Notes under the pieces: generated by a model
Database searches by the model: none
What the model was told of the DNA's origin: nothing
What the model saw: only the letters and a program-made list of their open reading frames with translations
Shown here: positions 62,613 through 64,000 of the stretch, in pieces
Numbering within the stretch: the first letter of the stretch is position 1
Layout of the letters: every line of letters starts with the position of its first letter
Translations under genes and position numbers: made by a program
NCBI RefSeq assembly: GCF_001294335.1
Contig: NZ_LGKG01000134.1
Location: 62,001 to 126,000 of the forward strand
Length of the DNA stretch: 64,000 nucleotides
Reading direction: 5' to 3'
Source of the DNA: Streptomyces chattanoogensis
GTDB lineage: Bacteria; Actinomycetota; Actinomycetes; Streptomycetales; Streptomycetaceae

Positions 62613-63362
62613 GTGATACCCACCGCCCTCCGCGCCCGGCTCCCCCTGACCGCGGCCGCCGCCACCGCACTGGCCGCTGTGCTGACCCTCACCGGGTGCA
62701 CCCCGGACCAAACCCGCCCCGGCCGGGGCGGGGACACCACGGCGGGCCCGGCCGCGCGGGGCAGCGCGCTGCAGGCGGTGGCCGCACTGGACGTCAAGGG
62801 CCGGGCCCCCAGGGCCGGTTACGCCCGCGCCCGCTTCGGCTCCGCCTGGGCGGACACCGACGGCAACGGCTGCGGCACCCGGGACGACATCCTCCGGCGG
62901 GATCTGCGGGGCGTCGCCTTCCGGGACGGGCGCTGTGTCGTGCTCTCGGGCACGCTGGCCAAGGACCCCTACACGGGAGAGGCGATCCGCTACACCCGCG
63001 GCCGCAGTCGGGTGGACATCGATCATGTCGTCGCGCTGTCGGACGCCTGGCAGAAGGGGGCGGCGCGGTGGCCGGCCCGTAAGCGGATCGCGCTGGCCAA
63101 CGACCCGCTGAACCTGATCGCGGTCGACGCCTCGGCGAACCGGCGCAAGAGCGACGGGGACGCGGCGACCTGGCTGCCCGCGTACCGGCCGTACCGCTGC
63201 ACGTATGTCGCCCACCAGGTGGCGGTGAAGCGGAAGTACGGGCTGTGGGTGACCCGGGCGGAGAAGGCCGCGATGGTGCGGGTGCTGGATTCCTGCCCGC
63301 AGGAGCGGCTGCCGGGCGGCGGGAACCCGACGGAGGCGCCGGCCCGGTTCCACGCCAACTAG
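62613..63362 (+). CDS. Secreted HNH endonuclease lipoprotein (DUF1524 type)
   Basis: From GTG 62613, 249 residues. A lipoprotein signal peptide ends in LTLTGC, so the protein is anchored outside the membrane. The mature nuclease domain has CGTRDDILRRDL, DIDHVVALSDAWQKGA (the HNH-type Asp-His) and NDPLNLIAVDASANRRKSDGDAATWLP (Asn and Lys of the third motif). Such proteins are common in actinomycetes and degrade external DNA. A large hairpin terminator follows. No clear ribosome binding site was found. Confidence 0.88.
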   Translation: MIPTALRARLPLTAAAATALAAVLTLTGCTPDQTRPGRGGDTTAGPAARGSALQAVAALDVKGRAPRAGYARARFGSAWADTDGNGCGTRDDILRRDLRGVAFRDGRCVVLSGTLAKDPYTGEAIRYTRGRSRVDIDHVVALSDAWQKGAARWPARKRIALANDPLNLIAVDASANRRKSDGDAATWLPAYRPYRCTYVAHQVAVKRKYGLWVTRAEKAAMVRVLDSCPQERLPGGGNPTEAPARFHAN

Positions 63363-63383
63363 TCGGGTTCGCACCCGGATACG

Positions 63384-63426
63384 GCCGTCGGCCCGGGACC
63401 GCGAGGTGCGGTTCCGGGCCGACGGC
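63384..63426. terminator. Bidirectional terminator between convergent genes
   Basis: Two 19-bp arms (63384-63402 and 63408-63426) pair except for one position, with the loop GAGGT. It lies between the HNH gene and the convergent membrane-anchored protein gene and can serve both. Confidence 0.88.
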
Positions 63427-63446
63427 TTGGTGCGTGCAGGTGCGGA

Positions 63447-64000
63447 TCAGAGCTTCAGCTTCCAGTTCGCCGGGTCGAGCAGGAGGTCCGGCGTGATCTC
63501 GATGTCGAGCTCCTTGGCGGAGGGCGGGGCGTCGAACACGATCTCCGCGGTGTCGGACTCGCCCGGGTCGAGCTGCGCCTCCCAGTCGTGCGAGCTGGGG
63601 CCGACCTTGTCGTTGGAGAACTCCTCGGTCTTCTTGCCGTCGGCCTCCGCCTTGATCAGCATGGTGGGGTCCTTGACGACCTTCTTGCCGGTGTTCTTGA
63701 TCGTGACGGTGACCTTGTACGCCTTGTCGCCGTCCGTGTGCGTGATGACGGTGCTCGGGTTGACGGCGTACGGGCCCGGCTTCGAGACGGTGACCTGGAG
63801 GCCGTTGTTGTACTTCGCGGTGGCTCCCGGGCCGAGGTCCTTGATGGCGTTGCTGCTGCCCGTCTCCTTGTCGATCTGCTCCTTGGCCTCGTCGACCGCT
63901 CCCTTGACCACCAGCACGGAGACGATGACGCCGACGACCGCCAGGATGAGCGCGAGGACACCCAGGATCGTGCCGGTCACCGCCACGCCCTTGTTGGTGG
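63447..64000 (-). CDS. Membrane-anchored DUF4352/DUF4190-like protein, 5' end beyond the window
   Basis: The minus-strand frame stays open to the right edge (codons ...TNKGVAVTG), so the start lies outside. Visible are a transmembrane helix (TILGVLALILAVVGVIVSVLVV), a short Lys/Glu helix, and an extracytoplasmic immunoglobulin-like domain (TAKYNNGLQVTVSKPGPYAV, KAYKVTVTIKNTGKKVVKDPTML, DPGESDTAEIVFDAP) ending DLLLDPANWKLKL, as in the DUF4352 family. The GTG at 63986 could be an internal start only. Function unknown. Confidence 0.75.
   Translation of the reverse strand, partial: TNKGVAVTGTILGVLALILAVVGVIVSVLVVKGAVDEAKEQIDKETGSSNAIKDLGPGATAKYNNGLQVTVSKPGPYAVNPSTVITHTDGDKAYKVTVTIKNTGKKVVKDPTMLIKAEADGKKTEEFSNDKVGPSSHDWEAQLDPGESDTAEIVFDAPPSAKELDIEITPDLLLDPANWKLKL

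Overview
This window looks like Streptomyces chromosome. GC content is very high, codon third positions are strongly G/C, GTG starts and 4-bp ATGA/GTGA overlaps are common, and the gene order (pmt, rsmI, tatD, rpf, rsmA, ispE, ABC-F, galTEK, tamR/tam, desaturase/TetR, ppc, pth, rplY, prs, glmU, mfd) recalls the conserved core of Streptomyces coelicolor. No insertion sequence, prophage or CRISPR array is visible, so this is mostly core genome with small accessory patches. All family and synteny statements come from reading the sequence and from memory; no search was run.

Layout. 1-3043: small redox and regulatory genes (mycothiol-enzyme-like DinB-fold protein, flavodoxin-fold quinone reductase, HxlR regulator divergent from an imine-reductase-like dehydrogenase). 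3143-5891: an ECF-type nickel/cobalt transporter (NikMN-Q-O) behind a near-perfect Nur box. 6033-11882: serine hydrolase, a TetR regulator with two identical operators facing a small membrane protein, an EamA transporter, a penicillin-binding protein and a small secreted protein. 12007-21438: housekeeping block with protein O-mannosyltransferase, rRNA methyltransferases, TatD nuclease, resuscitation-promoting factor, ispE and an ABC-F ATPase. 21632-31169: galactose block, with a Na+/sugar symporter divergent from galTEK, flanked by two LuxR-type regulators and a GH42 beta-galactosidase. 31260-36141: SDR enzyme, tamR/tam pair with phased operators, a decayed acetyltransferase, and a delta-9-type desaturase with its TetR regulator. 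36575-44363: ppc, pth, rplY, prs, glmU and tRNA-Gln(UUG). 44393-47539: an unusual HTH protein beside the tRNA, an orphan sensor kinase and a methyltransferase. 57362-64000: mfd, a DUF2079 membrane protein, a secreted HNH lipoprotein and a partial membrane-anchored protein.

The most unusual part is 47684-52864. Four genes in two divergent pairs combine nuclease or deaminase domains with SUKH-type immunity domains: a SUKH-3-like protein with a YwqJ-type deaminase on the minus strand, and on the plus strand a WHH-nuclease-like/SUKH fusion followed by a 940-residue protein with an N-terminal immunity-like domain, a long proline/glycine-rich linker with a thrice-repeated motif, a deaminase-like domain and a SUKH-4-like end. 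Toxin-type and immunity-type domains are fused in single polypeptides without any visible secretion signal, which suggests an intracellular system rather than a conventional exported polymorphic toxin.

The window is also rich in readable operators (Nur, HxlR, TetR, TamR, desaturase, gal, MFS) and in small tandem duplications, two of which copy a stop codon together with the last codons of a gene.
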